The notes beneath the pieces are model-generated. The model saw only the letters and a program-made list of their open reading frames with translations, had not been told where the DNA came from and made no database searches. From DATGLG01 sp035294245 (GTDB taxonomy: Bacteria; Pseudomonadota; Alphaproteobacteria; JACZXZ01), in NCBI GenBank assembly GCA_035294245.1, contig DATGLG010000067.1:186001-250000 (forward strand): DNA of 64,000 nucleotides, written 5' to 3'. The translations under genes were made by a program, and so were the position numbers. Shown piece after piece: positions 27,269-36,090 of this stretch (positions within the stretch are counted from its first letter, which is position 1; every line of letters begins with the position of its first letter).

Positions 27269-27991
27269 TTAGGCGGCGGCGACCTTGAGATTGCTCTCGC
27301 GGCTGTCGATCAGGCGATCGGGCATGCAATGCTGCCGCAAGCGCTCGGGGTCGGTAAGCCGGACATGGTGGCCGCGCACTTCGACGCCGATCTTGCGCAG
27401 GGAGGAGAAGGCGCGGGACAGGCTTTCGGGCGTCATACCCAGGCGGGCGGCAATGAGGCGCTTGTCATGGGGCAGCTCGACGCTGCCATTGGCGCCATTC
27501 CCCTCGGCGAGAGCCATGAGATAGCAGCCGAGCCTCTGGGTCGAGGTCCGCAATTTCAAATCTTTCACCTGGCGCAGCATGTCGCGATATTGCCGCGACA
27601 GGGAGCCGAGCATGCAAAGGGACAAGCGCACGTCGCGGGCGAGCTGCTCGCGCAAGCGCGGCGCCGGGAGCATGAGGATGCGTGCGGGATGGATGATCTT
27701 CGCCGAGACCAGATAGGGCGTGTTCGTCAGCACTGCCGCCGGCATGAACGTGTCGACGGGCTCGACGATCTCGACGACGGTCTCGCGGGCATCCGACGAG
27801 GTCCCCGTCATCTGGACGCTGCCATCGAGAAGGATGTGGAGAAAATCCGGCAGGTCGCCCTGCCGAAAGAGGATCGTCTGGCTGGGAAACCGCTGCAGGA
27901 AGGCGCCGGTGGTTAATTCCTGAAGGGTCTCCTCGGAGAGGCCGGTGAACAAGGGAACGGTGCGAAGTTGATCGAAGTCTTCTTGTTGCAT
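27269..27991 (-). CDS. Crp/Fnr-family transcriptional regulator
   Basis: 240 residues. Cyclic-nucleotide-binding fold at about 15-125 (LFRQGDLPDFLHILLDGSVQM), dimer helix, then a Crp-type winged helix whose recognition helix lies in GMTPESLSRAFSSLRKIGV (about 185-203). There is no N-terminal cysteine cluster, so it is not an oxygen-sensing FNR, and the cAMP-binding residues are not evident. It resembles the Dnr/nitrogen-oxide group or uncharacterised relatives. The upstream 230 bp (27992-28223) contain an AT-rich patch near 28130-28150 likely to be its promoter. Confidence 0.88.
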   Translation of the reverse strand: MQQEDFDQLRTVPLFTGLSEETLQELTTGAFLQRFPSQTILFRQGDLPDFLHILLDGSVQMTGTSSDARETVVEIVEPVDTFMPAAVLTNTPYLVSAKIIHPARILMLPAPRLREQLARDVRLSLCMLGSLSRQYRDMLRQVKDLKLRTSTQRLGCYLMALAEGNGANGSVELPHDKRLIAARLGMTPESLSRAFSSLRKIGVEVRGHHVRLTDPERLRQHCMPDRLIDSRESNLKVAAA

Positions 27992-28223
27992 GGCGAGTCC
28001 TCCTTATCGCTGCTCCCGCAGACCGGCCATTCCGCCGGCGGGCGGGCAATTTCTCGCCCCTCGCTTCGCGCTCGGACCTGTCCCCCAACCCCAATGGCCT
28101 CACGAGAGGCCAAGCCGGACAGATCGTCAAGTGGTATGTAATATATAAGCAAGAGCCGATCAACAATAGTCAATCGGGCCGGAGGGCCCGATCTCGGCGG
28201 GATGGAGGTCCGCTCGGCGGATG

Positions 28224-28547
28224 TCAGTTCGTGACGAGCTTCCTCGGCGTGTAGCGGCCGTTCTCGATGCCGGCGAAGAGCTCCTTGACCCGAGGATGGG
28301 AAATCGGCCGGCCGCTTTCGTCGGGCAGCAGGTTCTGCTCCGAGACATAGGCGACATAGGTCGTCTCGGCATTCTCGGCGAGGAGATGATAGAAGGGCTG
28401 GTCGCGATGGGGACGGACATTCTCCGGGATCGACATCAGCCATTCCTCGGTATTCGAGAAAATCGGATCGACATCGAAGATGACCCCCCGGAACGGGTGG
28501 ATACGATGGCGGACAAGCTGTCCGATTTGGAATTTCGCGGTTCTCAT
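28224..28547 (-). CDS. hspQ: heat shock protein HspQ (YccV-like)
   Basis: 107 residues, a single small beta-barrel domain. The pattern FQIGQLVRHRIHPFRGVIFD, PFYHLLAEN and YVSEQNLLPD is diagnostic of HspQ, which in enterobacteria promotes degradation of DnaA and acts as a Lon specificity factor. Normal length for the family. Divergent from pstC; no heat-shock (sigma-32) promoter was seen before it. Confidence 0.92.
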   Translation of the reverse strand: MRTAKFQIGQLVRHRIHPFRGVIFDVDPIFSNTEEWLMSIPENVRPHRDQPFYHLLAENAETTYVAYVSEQNLLPDESGRPISHPRVKELFAGIENGRYTPRKLVTN

Positions 28548-28595
28548 CTCGTTAACGCTCTCGCTTGAGCCGGTGGCACGTCTAGCCTCGGCGGA

Positions 28596-28629
28596 CTGTC
28601 ACGCCACTGTAACAGAAGCGGCCTAACAT
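28596..28629 (+). promoter_or_regulatory. PhoB box and -10 of the pst operon
   Basis: CTGTCAC (28596-28602), 4-bp spacer GCCA, CTGTAAC (28607-28613): two 7-bp direct repeats with the 11-bp period of a PhoB box. Ten bases later comes TAACAT (28624-28629), a 4/6 match to the -10, exactly where PhoB-activated promoters place it in lieu of a -35. This predicts phosphate-starvation induction of pstCAB, with a leader of about 130 bases. Confidence 0.75.
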
Positions 28630-28765
28630 CCTCTCCGCCCGCCGGCCGTTCCGGTCGCCTCGAGGAAATTCTAGGCGACGGTGCGACGGTTGTGCAATGC
28701 GGCCGGCGGCGCGATCCGGATATGGCGCGACGGCGCGAGGCGGAATTCCGGGACAGTAGGGTGGG

Positions 28766-29752
28766 ATGGGGATCGCGAATGCATCGACGGGGCCGCGCGC
28801 GCCGGGAAGCGGGGTAAGGGCATTCCGCGCCGGTAAGCTCGGCGATGCGGTCTTCCACGCCCTGACCTTCGCCTTCGCCCTGCTCGTCCTTCTCGTGCTC
28901 GCCGCCATCATCGCAGCGCTGGCGCAGGGCGGGTGGCCGGCGCTGAGCAAGCTCAAGCTCGGCTTCTTCGTCAGCGCGACGTGGAATCCCGTCACCGAGA
29001 CGTTCGGCGCGCTTGCGCCCATCTACGGCACCATCGTCACCTCCGTCATTGCCCTCCTTTTCGGGGTGCCGGTCAGCCTCGGCATCGTCATCGTGCTTAC
29101 GGAGCTGGCGCCGGTCTGGCTGCGCCGGCCGATCGGCACCGCCGTCGAGCTCCTGGCCGCCATCCCGAGCATCATTTACGGGATGTGGGGCCTCTTCGTC
29201 TTCGTGCCCTTCTACAAGGCCTATATCCAGCCGGCGCTCGGCTCGACGCTCGGCAAGGTGCCGGTGCTCGGGGCGCTCTTCTCCGGCCCGCCCTTCGGCG
29301 TCGGCCTGCTGACGGCGGGCCTCATCCTCGCCGTCATGATCCTGCCCTTCATCGCCGCGGTGATGCGCGACGTCTTCGCGACTGTGCCGCCGATGCTCCG
29401 CGAATCCGCCTATGGGCTCGGTGCCACCACTTGGGAGGTGGTATGGAACGTGGTGCTCCCCTATACCCGGACCAGCGTGGTTGGTGCCGTCATGCTCGGG
29501 CTCGGGCGCGCTCTCGGCGAGACCATGGCCGTCACCTTCGTCGTCGGCAACGCCCACGACATCAGCGCCTCGCTCTTTCTGCCCGGGGCCACGATCTCCT
29601 CGACGATCGCGAACGAGTTCACCGAGGCGGTCGGGAATATCTATTCCTCCTCGCTCATTGCCCTCGGCCTCACCCTGTTCGTGATCACCTTCGGCGTGCT
29701 GATCGCGGCCAAGCTGATGCTGCGCCGCCTCGCCGGCAGGGTGCCGGGCTAG
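28766..29752 (+). CDS. pstC: phosphate ABC transporter permease PstC
   Basis: 328-residue inner-membrane permease with about six hydrophobic segments. The signature ELLAAIPSIIYGMWGLFVFVP is the PstC block, and ALGETMAVTFVVGNA is the conserved phosphate-permease loop. Stop at 29752 is 2 bp before pstA. The PhoB box lies about 150 bp upstream. No pstS is found before it, which is the usual position. Confidence 0.94.
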   Translation: MGIANASTGPRAPGSGVRAFRAGKLGDAVFHALTFAFALLVLLVLAAIIAALAQGGWPALSKLKLGFFVSATWNPVTETFGALAPIYGTIVTSVIALLFGVPVSLGIVIVLTELAPVWLRRPIGTAVELLAAIPSIIYGMWGLFVFVPFYKAYIQPALGSTLGKVPVLGALFSGPPFGVGLLTAGLILAVMILPFIAAVMRDVFATVPPMLRESAYGLGATTWEVVWNVVLPYTRTSVVGAVMLGLGRALGETMAVTFVVGNAHDISASLFLPGATISSTIANEFTEAVGNIYSSSLIALGLTLFVITFGVLIAAKLMLRRLAGRVPG

Positions 29753-29754
29753 CC

Positions 29755-30603
29755 ATGTCGCGCTCCCTTTACCGCCGGCGCCGCGCCGTCAACCTCGTGC
29801 ACATGACCGCCTCGGTGCTGGTGACGGCGCTCGGCATCTTCGTACTCGCCTCGATCCTCTGGACCTTGCTCGAGCTCGGCCTCGCGGGCTTGACCCCGCG
29901 CATCTTCACGGCGATGACGCCGCCACCCGGCAGCCCCGGCGGACTCCTCAATGCGATTGTCGGGAGCGTGATTCTGACCGTCCTCGGCATCGGTATCGGC
30001 GCCCCCGTGGGCGTGCTGGCCGGCACCTATCTCGCCGAGTATGGCAAGACCGGCAAGATCGCCGAGGCGACGCGGTTCATCAATGACATCCTGCTGTCCG
30101 CCCCGTCGATCCTGATCGGGCTCTTCATCTACCAGGTCGCGGTGCTGCCGAGCAGCCACTTCTCGGCCTGGGCCGGGGCACTCGCGCTGGCGCTCATCGC
30201 CATCCCCGTCGTCCTGCGCACCACGGAGGACATGCTTCGCCTGGTCCCCAACGATCTGCGCGAAGCCGCGGCGGCACTCGGGGCACCCCGTTGGAAGGTT
30301 GTCGTGCTCGTGTGCTACCGCTCCGCCCGCGCCGGCATCCTGACCGGCATCCTGCTCGCGGTCGCGCGCATCGCCGGGGAGACGGCGCCGCTCCTCTTCA
30401 CCGTGCTCAACAATCAGTTCTGGTCGGCGGATGTGAACGCGCCGATGGCCAATCTTCCCGTCGTCATCTTTCAATTTGCGCTCAGCCCCTACGAGGATTG
30501 GCAGCGGCTGGCCTGGACCGGCGCTCTGCTCGTGACCGCGAGCATTCTCGGCCTCAACCTCGCGGCGCGCTACGTGCTTGGCAAACGCGAGAAGCGTCCT
30601 TAG
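29755..30603 (+). CDS. pstA: phosphate ABC transporter permease PstA
   Basis: 282 residues, second phosphate permease. It has the PstA wording FINDILLSAPSILIGLFIY and VARIAGETAPLLFT near the C-terminus. The start is ATG at 29755; the frame extends far upstream only as a shadow of pstC. Forms the channel with PstC; its stop is immediately followed by the pstB ATG. Confidence 0.94.
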   Translation: MSRSLYRRRRAVNLVHMTASVLVTALGIFVLASILWTLLELGLAGLTPRIFTAMTPPPGSPGGLLNAIVGSVILTVLGIGIGAPVGVLAGTYLAEYGKTGKIAEATRFINDILLSAPSILIGLFIYQVAVLPSSHFSAWAGALALALIAIPVVLRTTEDMLRLVPNDLREAAAALGAPRWKVVVLVCYRSARAGILTGILLAVARIAGETAPLLFTVLNNQFWSADVNAPMANLPVVIFQFALSPYEDWQRLAWTGALLVTASILGLNLAARYVLGKREKRP

Positions 30604-31473
30604 ATGGAGCAGCAGATGCTCAACGGCATATCGCCCCATGCGACCGCGACCGGGGAGAGGGCTCGATTGCACGCACCGGCATTCCTGGCAAGCGAGGTCG
30701 ACGCGGAGGTGAAAGCGCCGGTGCCGAAGATCGAGATTCGCGAGCTGAAATTCTATTACGGCGCGACGCTCGCTCTGAAGTCGATCAGCATGGCGATTTA
30801 CGAGCGGCGGGTAACGGCGCTGATCGGCCCCTCCGGTTGCGGCAAGTCCACGCTGCTGCGCACGCTCAATCGTATCTACGAGCTCTACCCCCATATGCGC
30901 GCCGAGGGCGAGGTGATCCTCGACGGCGAGAACATCCTGTCTTCGGGCGTCGACCTGAACCAGTTGCGGGCGCGCGTCGGCATGGTGTTCCAGAGGCCGA
31001 CGCCGTTTCCGATGTCGATCTACGACAACATCGCCTTCGGCATCCGCCTCTACGAGCGCCCCTCCGCCGTGGAAATGGACGAGCGGGTCGAGGCGGCGCT
31101 CACCAAGGCCGCACTTTGGGGCGAGGTGAAGGACAAGCTGCGGGCGAGCGGGTTGAGCCTTTCGGGCGGCCAGCAGCAGCGGCTTTGCATCGCGCGGGCG
31201 ATCGCCCTCAACCCCGAGGTGCTCCTGCTCGACGAGCCGGCATCGGCGCTCGACCCCGTCTCCACCCAGAAGATCGAGGAGCTGATCAAGGAGCTGCGCG
31301 ACGACTACACGGTGCTGATCGTGACCCACAATCTCCAGCAGGCGGCGCGCGTCTCCGATTACACGGCTCTCATGTATCTCGGCGAGTTGATCGAGTTCGG
31401 GGATACGGAGACCATCTTCACCCGGCCCACCAAGAAACAGACGGAAGACTACGTCACCGGCCGCTTCGGCTGA
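30604..31473 (+). CDS. pstB: phosphate ABC transporter ATPase PstB
   Basis: 289 residues, about 35 longer than E. coli PstB because of an N-terminal extension. Walker A GPSGCGKST (75-83), the PstB-specific RVGMVFQRPTPFPMSIYDN, signature LSGGQQQRLCIARAI, and Walker B VLLLDEPASALDP. ATG directly abuts the pstA stop. The operon ends here: phoU, which usually follows, is absent; the next genes are on the other strand. Confidence 0.95.
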   Translation: MEQQMLNGISPHATATGERARLHAPAFLASEVDAEVKAPVPKIEIRELKFYYGATLALKSISMAIYERRVTALIGPSGCGKSTLLRTLNRIYELYPHMRAEGEVILDGENILSSGVDLNQLRARVGMVFQRPTPFPMSIYDNIAFGIRLYERPSAVEMDERVEAALTKAALWGEVKDKLRASGLSLSGGQQQRLCIARAIALNPEVLLLDEPASALDPVSTQKIEELIKELRDDYTVLIVTHNLQQAARVSDYTALMYLGELIEFGDTETIFTRPTKKQTEDYVTGRFG

Positions 31474-31510
31474 GCGCGGCGCGGCGGCCGCGAATCGTTG
31501 GAGATTTCTC

Positions 31511-32119
31511 TCAAGCGGGCCGGCGCCGGGCCATGCGCCTGAGGCGCCACCCGGTCAGCGCCGCGAAGGCCGGGGCGCCAATGCCGGCCCCGATCAGAAG
31601 CGGCAGGAGCCCGTGCAGCCAGGCGATCGGGCCAAAAAGATAAAGGAGATCGTCGAAGTCGAAGCCGGCGAGGCCTTCATAGGCCCGGCGCCCTGTCCCG
31701 TCGCGGCGCTCGAGCTGCTCCGAGAGAATCGAGGCCAGCGCTATGCTGCCCCCCGCCAGGATCCCGATGGGAATGGTGGCGCCGTCGAGGGGATAGCGGT
31801 CGGCAAGGCCGATGGCGATGGCGACGAAGAACAGCGAGTTCGCCGCCAGGTCGGCCATGTAGTCGAAAAGATGGCCGGCGGCGCTCGAGAGCCCGCCGAG
31901 GCGCGCGAGCTCCCCGTCGGCGCGATCGAGGAGGGCCGAGAGCGTCCATAGCAGGCCGCCCCAGATGTCCCAGCGATATTCGCCCATGGCGAAGGCGGCG
32001 CAGGCGGCGAGGGCGGTGATCAGGCGGAGCGTGGTCAAGTGATTGGGTGTCACCGGCGAGCCGATCAGCGGTCGCACGAGTGGCCGCATCAGGCGATGGG
32101 ACCAGGAGGCGTTCGACAT
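31511..32119 (-). CDS. CDP-alcohol phosphatidyltransferase family protein
   Basis: 202 residues, membrane enzyme. The complete family motif is present: D65-x2-D68-G69-x2-A72-R73-x8-G82-x3-D86-x3-D90. These enzymes condense a CDP-activated lipid or polyol with an alcohol. It is last in a row of minus-strand genes with hopanoid functions (hpnI, hpnJ, hpnL), 40 bp after HpnL, so a role in lipid or hopanoid head-group chemistry is suggested by position only. Confidence 0.9.
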   Translation of the reverse strand: MSNASWSHRLMRPLVRPLIGSPVTPNHLTTLRLITALAACAAFAMGEYRWDIWGGLLWTLSALLDRADGELARLGGLSSAAGHLFDYMADLAANSLFFVAIAIGLADRYPLDGATIPIGILAGGSIALASILSEQLERRDGTGRRAYEGLAGFDFDDLLYLFGPIAWLHGLLPLLIGAGIGAPAFAALTGWRLRRMARRRPA

Positions 32120-32159
32120 GGAACCGGGTTCCTCCTCACCGCCGCCGGCCTGACCGGCG

Positions 32160-33152
32160 CTAATCCCGAGACGGATTCGGACGGGCGCGTGGGCGGAAAA
32201 TGCGCCGCCCCTCGGCGATCTGCCAGGCCGCCACCGCCGGCACGCTGGTCGCGAGCTCGCGCAGCCGCTTGGCGAGAGAGAGCGCGAGGGCCGCCCCCGG
32301 CGGAACCCCCAGCATCGTGCCGAATAGCAGGAAGCCGCCCTCCTGGATCCCGATGGCGCCCGGCACGGCGAAGCCGGCGCTACGCGCCGCTTGGCCGAGG
32401 CTCTCGAGGATGAGGGCCTCCTTCAAGCCGACCCCGGCATTCATGAAATGTAGGAGAAGCCAGACCTCGCCGGCACCGAGGGACCAGGAGAGGAAATGCC
32501 AGGCGGCGCTGGTCACCAGGGCGCGCGGACGCCGATGGATCGACTGGATGGCGTCGTGGAGTCCCTTGATGCCCTCGAGGGACAGCCATCCGGCTTTCTT
32601 CACCAGGCGGTCGAGCATGTGCTCGACCAGCTTGAAGAGCCCGAAGCGCTGCGCCAAGAGGAAGCCCCCGACAGCGATGAGTGCCGCGACGATTCCCGTC
32701 ACGAGATCGACGACGTGCCCGCCTTGCGCCCCCGCCTGCACCAGCAGCGTGACGCCCACGATGGTGAAGAGGACCTGGGTGATGATTTGCGCGGTAATGT
32801 CGACGACGACGCTCGCCCCCGCCACGTCGCCGCGCACGCCGTGGAAGGAGAGAAGCCGCGCCCCGATGATCTCGCCCCCGATATGGGCAAGCGGCAAGAG
32901 CGTATTGGTGCCCTCGCGAATCCAGCGAATTTTCACGAGCGAGAGGAGCGAGCGCTGCCACTTCCGCCCGATGAGCGGCCGCCAGCCAAGGGACGAGCAT
33001 AGGAGCTGCGCGATATGCAGGCCGAAGACGGGGGCGAAGCCCCATTCGATGACGGCGAGCGCATCGAGAACGTCGCCGGCGCCCTGATAAAGCACGAGAG
33101 CCGCCGCGAGGGCGCAGCCGGCCAGCATGGCGAGGCAAAGGCCGAGCTTCAT
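32160..33152 (-). CDS. hpnL: HpnL-like integral membrane protein (LPG synthase-type TM domain)
   Basis: 330 residues with about eight hydrophobic segments and the LPG_synthase_TM pattern: WIREGTNTLLPLAHIGGEI near residues 77-95 and GFAVPGAIGIQEGGFLLFG near 260-280. In hopanoid clusters this family is named HpnL; its activity is not established, and transport or flipping is the usual proposal. Position 57 bp after hpnJ supports the assignment. Confidence 0.85.
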   Translation of the reverse strand: MKLGLCLAMLAGCALAAALVLYQGAGDVLDALAVIEWGFAPVFGLHIAQLLCSSLGWRPLIGRKWQRSLLSLVKIRWIREGTNTLLPLAHIGGEIIGARLLSFHGVRGDVAGASVVVDITAQIITQVLFTIVGVTLLVQAGAQGGHVVDLVTGIVAALIAVGGFLLAQRFGLFKLVEHMLDRLVKKAGWLSLEGIKGLHDAIQSIHRRPRALVTSAAWHFLSWSLGAGEVWLLLHFMNAGVGLKEALILESLGQAARSAGFAVPGAIGIQEGGFLLFGTMLGVPPGAALALSLAKRLRELATSVPAVAAWQIAEGRRIFRPRARPNPSRD

Positions 33153-33209
33153 TGGCCTGCCCGCGCCACGGCCGCGGCGCCCCCCGGCGCTCGGCGGCTC
33201 GGATGGAGG

Positions 33210-34631
33210 TTAAGCGTGGTTTTCACGCTGGCGCAGGAAATGGAAGAACTCGACGCCTTCCCTCAGGCGGCGCTTCATCATCTCGGAGCTCTTCACCATC
33301 TCCCAGGTGAGCTCCGCGATCTTGCTCGGACGGAAATAGAAGCGCTTATAGAAGACCTTGAGGGCCTCGAAGATTTCCTCGTTGGAGAGGTGGGGGTATT
33401 GCAGCGAGGAAATCTGGAATCCATCGCCCGCGACCAGGCTGTCGCTGTTCTCGTGCAGCCAACCCTTCATCACGGCCTCGCGATAGAGCTCGGTTCCCGG
33501 ATAGGGGGCCGCGAGCGAGACCTGGATGGTGTGGGGATTGACCTGCTGAGCGAAGCGGATCGTCTCCTCGATCGTCTCCTTCGTCTCGCCGGGCAGCCCC
33601 ACGATGAAGGTGCCGTGGATGGTGATGCCGAGCTTGCGGCAATCCTCGGAGAATTTGCGCGCAACCTCGATGCGCATGCCCTTCTTGATGTTGTGGAGGA
33701 TTTGCTGGTTGCCCGACTCATAGCCGACGAGAAGGAGACGCAGGCCGTTCTCGCGCAGCACCTTGAGCGTCTCATAGGGCACGTTCGCCTTGGCGTTGCA
33801 GGACCAGGTCACGCCGAGCCTGCCGAGGCCGCGGGCAATCTCCTCGGCGCGGGGCCGATCATCAGTAAAGGTGTCGTCGTCGAAGAAGAATTCCTTCACC
33901 TGGGGGAAGTAGCGCTTGGCCAGCGCGATCTCGTCGATCACGTTCCTGGCGCTGCGCGTGCGATAGCGATGGCCGCCAATGGTCTGCGGCCACAGGCAGA
34001 AGGTGCAGCGCGACTTGCAGCCGCGTCCGGTATAGAGCGAGAGATAAGGATGCTGCAGATAGCCGATGAAGTAGTCCTCGATCACGAGGTCGCGCTTATA
34101 GACCTCGGTGACCCAGGGAAGCACGTCCATGTTCTCGATGATGGCGCGCTCCGGATTGTGCACGGCCTGGCCATCCTTGCGATAGCTGATGCCGTCGACC
34201 TCCGCGAAGGGCCGCCCCTCGGCGATCTCCTTGATCGTGAAGTCAAATTCGGTCCGCGCCACGAAGTCGATCGCCTCCGAGGCCATAAGCGAGGGCTCGG
34301 GCGAGACGGCGACATGGGCGCCGACGAGGCCGATCATCAGCTTGGGGTTCGCGCGCTTGAACGCCTCCGCCACCTTCACGTCGGAATGGAAGGAGGGCGT
34401 GCTCGTGTGCATGACGAGGAGCTCGTAATCTCCGGCCAGCGCCACGGTATCCTCGACGCTCAAGCCGCGGGCCGGCGCGTCGATCAGCTTGCTGCCGGGG
34501 ACGAGCGCCGCCGGCTGGGCGAGCCAGGTGGGGTACCAGAAGGAGCGGATCTCGCGCTTGGCCTGGTAACGGGAGCCGGCGCCGCCGTCGAAGCCCTCAT
34601 AGGATGGAGGATTGAGAAACAGGGTCTTCAT
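33210..34631 (-). CDS. hpnJ: B12-binding-domain radical SAM protein HpnJ (hopanoid cyclitol ether formation)
   Basis: 473 residues. An N-terminal cobalamin-binding-like domain (about 1-140; MKTLFLNPPSYEGFDGGAGS) is followed by a radical SAM domain with the cluster motif C205-x3-C209-x2-C212 (GCKSRCTFC). HpnJ members rearrange the hexosamine of bacteriohopanetetrol-glucosamine into a cyclitol ether. ATG 34631 overlaps the hpnI stop by 4 bp, so translation is coupled. The frame is open for 250 further codons, but that part is a shadow of hpnI. Confidence 0.9.
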   Translation of the reverse strand: MKTLFLNPPSYEGFDGGAGSRYQAKREIRSFWYPTWLAQPAALVPGSKLIDAPARGLSVEDTVALAGDYELLVMHTSTPSFHSDVKVAEAFKRANPKLMIGLVGAHVAVSPEPSLMASEAIDFVARTEFDFTIKEIAEGRPFAEVDGISYRKDGQAVHNPERAIIENMDVLPWVTEVYKRDLVIEDYFIGYLQHPYLSLYTGRGCKSRCTFCLWPQTIGGHRYRTRSARNVIDEIALAKRYFPQVKEFFFDDDTFTDDRPRAEEIARGLGRLGVTWSCNAKANVPYETLKVLRENGLRLLLVGYESGNQQILHNIKKGMRIEVARKFSEDCRKLGITIHGTFIVGLPGETKETIEETIRFAQQVNPHTIQVSLAAPYPGTELYREAVMKGWLHENSDSLVAGDGFQISSLQYPHLSNEEIFEALKVFYKRFYFRPSKIAELTWEMVKSSEMMKRRLREGVEFFHFLRQRENHA

Positions 34632-35800
34632 TCCGGCACCTCGGCGCCCCTCATGTTGACAACCATCTGCCCGTCCGTTTGAACCGAGAATTTCTGCGCG
34701 CGCCATTCCACCCTGCGTCCGATGAAGCTGGCGGCACGAATGGTGAACGTGATCAGGTCCCGCAACGGCACAAGCCACGGCCGCAGCAGACCCGGCCCTC
34801 CCAAGGTGGTATGGGCAACCCAATGCATCACGCCGCGCAACAGCACCGCGCCCCCGACAAGCGCCACGGCGCTTGCCCGGAAGCCGGTCGCGGCGGCCAA
34901 TAAGATCGACAGCGGAAATGAATCCGTCAAGAAGCTGAAAGCATAGCCGAGCGGCCGCACCGTGCGCATCGTGCGAGCCCAGCGGAGCTCGTGGCGAAAC
35001 AGCATCTTGAGATTGGGCTCCTCGATGCTGAGCTCGACGATGTGCCGCGCCAGCGCCACCTTGTATCCCTGCGCCGCCACCAGCCGGCCGAGCATGTGAT
35101 CGTCGGCAAGATAGGAAGCCAGCGCCTCGATGCCGCCGATCGCATTGAGAGCGCGGCGGCGCACCGCCATGGTGGCGCCGAAGCAGTATTCCAGGGGCTC
35201 GGAGATGAGCGCCACGAGCACCGAGGGCAGGAACCACTCGTTGATGAACATGGCGCCGAGCCGGCTCGCAAGCTGGGGGCGCGCGGGCGTGCCGCGATAG
35301 AGGCAGGTCGCCGCCCCTACTGCGGGATCGGTAAAGGCTGCGGCGAGGTCGGCGAGATATCCGGGGCCGACGCGACAATCCGCATCCGCGATCACCAGGA
35401 TGTCGTGGCGTGCCTGCTTCAGCATGTTGGCGACGTTGGAGATCTTGTAATTGCTGCCGATTACGCGGGGATCGATCACGAGCGCGGGCTCGCGCTCGGG
35501 GAATTCCGCAATCAGGCGCCGGATCACGGGAATGGCCGGATCGCTCGCGTCCCGCACGCCGAAGAGGATCTGGAAGGCGGGGTAGTCCTGGGCGCAGAAC
35601 GAGCGCAAATCCTCATAAAGCCGCGGCTCGAGGCCGCAGACCGGCTTGAGCACCGTGATCGGCGGCAGCTCCTGAGCGCGGGCCGCAGGCCGACGCTTTA
35701 GACCGGCGACGCGCAGGACCGCGAGAATCGTATAGCCCAGCGAGGCCACGATGATTGCATAGCCAGCAATCGTCAGCAGCATGAGGGCTATGTGCGGCAC
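34628..35800 (-). CDS. hpnI: hopanoid glycosyltransferase HpnI
   Basis: 390 residues from a GTG at 35800 (residues after it PHIALMLLTIAGY), preceded by GGAG; the upstream frame has no signal. Membrane-anchored GT2 glycosyltransferase: N-terminal helix, nucleotide-sugar domain with ITVLKPVCGLEP and the DxD-like VIADADCRV, acceptor region FRHELRWARTMR, then C-terminal membrane helices. HpnI transfers N-acetylglucosamine to bacteriohopanetetrol as the first step towards the cyclitol ether. Between it and the divergent hydrolase gene (35801-36090) I see no further gene and no clear promoter boxes. Confidence 0.9.
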   Translation of the reverse strand: MPHIALMLLTIAGYAIIVASLGYTILAVLRVAGLKRRPAARAQELPPITVLKPVCGLEPRLYEDLRSFCAQDYPAFQILFGVRDASDPAIPVIRRLIAEFPEREPALVIDPRVIGSNYKISNVANMLKQARHDILVIADADCRVGPGYLADLAAAFTDPAVGAATCLYRGTPARPQLASRLGAMFINEWFLPSVLVALISEPLEYCFGATMAVRRRALNAIGGIEALASYLADDHMLGRLVAAQGYKVALARHIVELSIEEPNLKMLFRHELRWARTMRTVRPLGYAFSFLTDSFPLSILLAAATGFRASAVALVGGAVLLRGVMHWVAHTTLGGPGLLRPWLVPLRDLITFTIRAASFIGRRVEWRAQKFSVQTDGQMVVNMRGAEVPE

Positions 35801-36090
35801 GCTGGCGCTCTCCTTGGCCGCTTGGGTTGACAATTGCCAGGCCGTCGCGCCGGCGCAAGGGACGCATCTCCCGCGCTGCGGAAGGGGCCACATCGCGCGG
35901 GTGACCGACAACCGGAGCCTTTTACCCGGCTTCCTTGGCAACGGAAAGAAAATCTTTGTCGCGTAACCATTTGGTAAGCGTTTCGCTGCGCCCCCTGTTA
36001 ACGCGTCGCCGGCCGATGGCCATCCGCGCCACCGCATTGGCAAGACGGTCACCATCGGCGAGATTGATGCCCTCCCCAATGGAGGCCCTC

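Noticed and set aside
28130..28175. FNR/Dnr box (TTGAT-N4-ATCAA) before the Crp/Fnr gene
   Set aside because: Isolated TTGAT-like halves are present but no pair in the correct inverted orientation and spacing.
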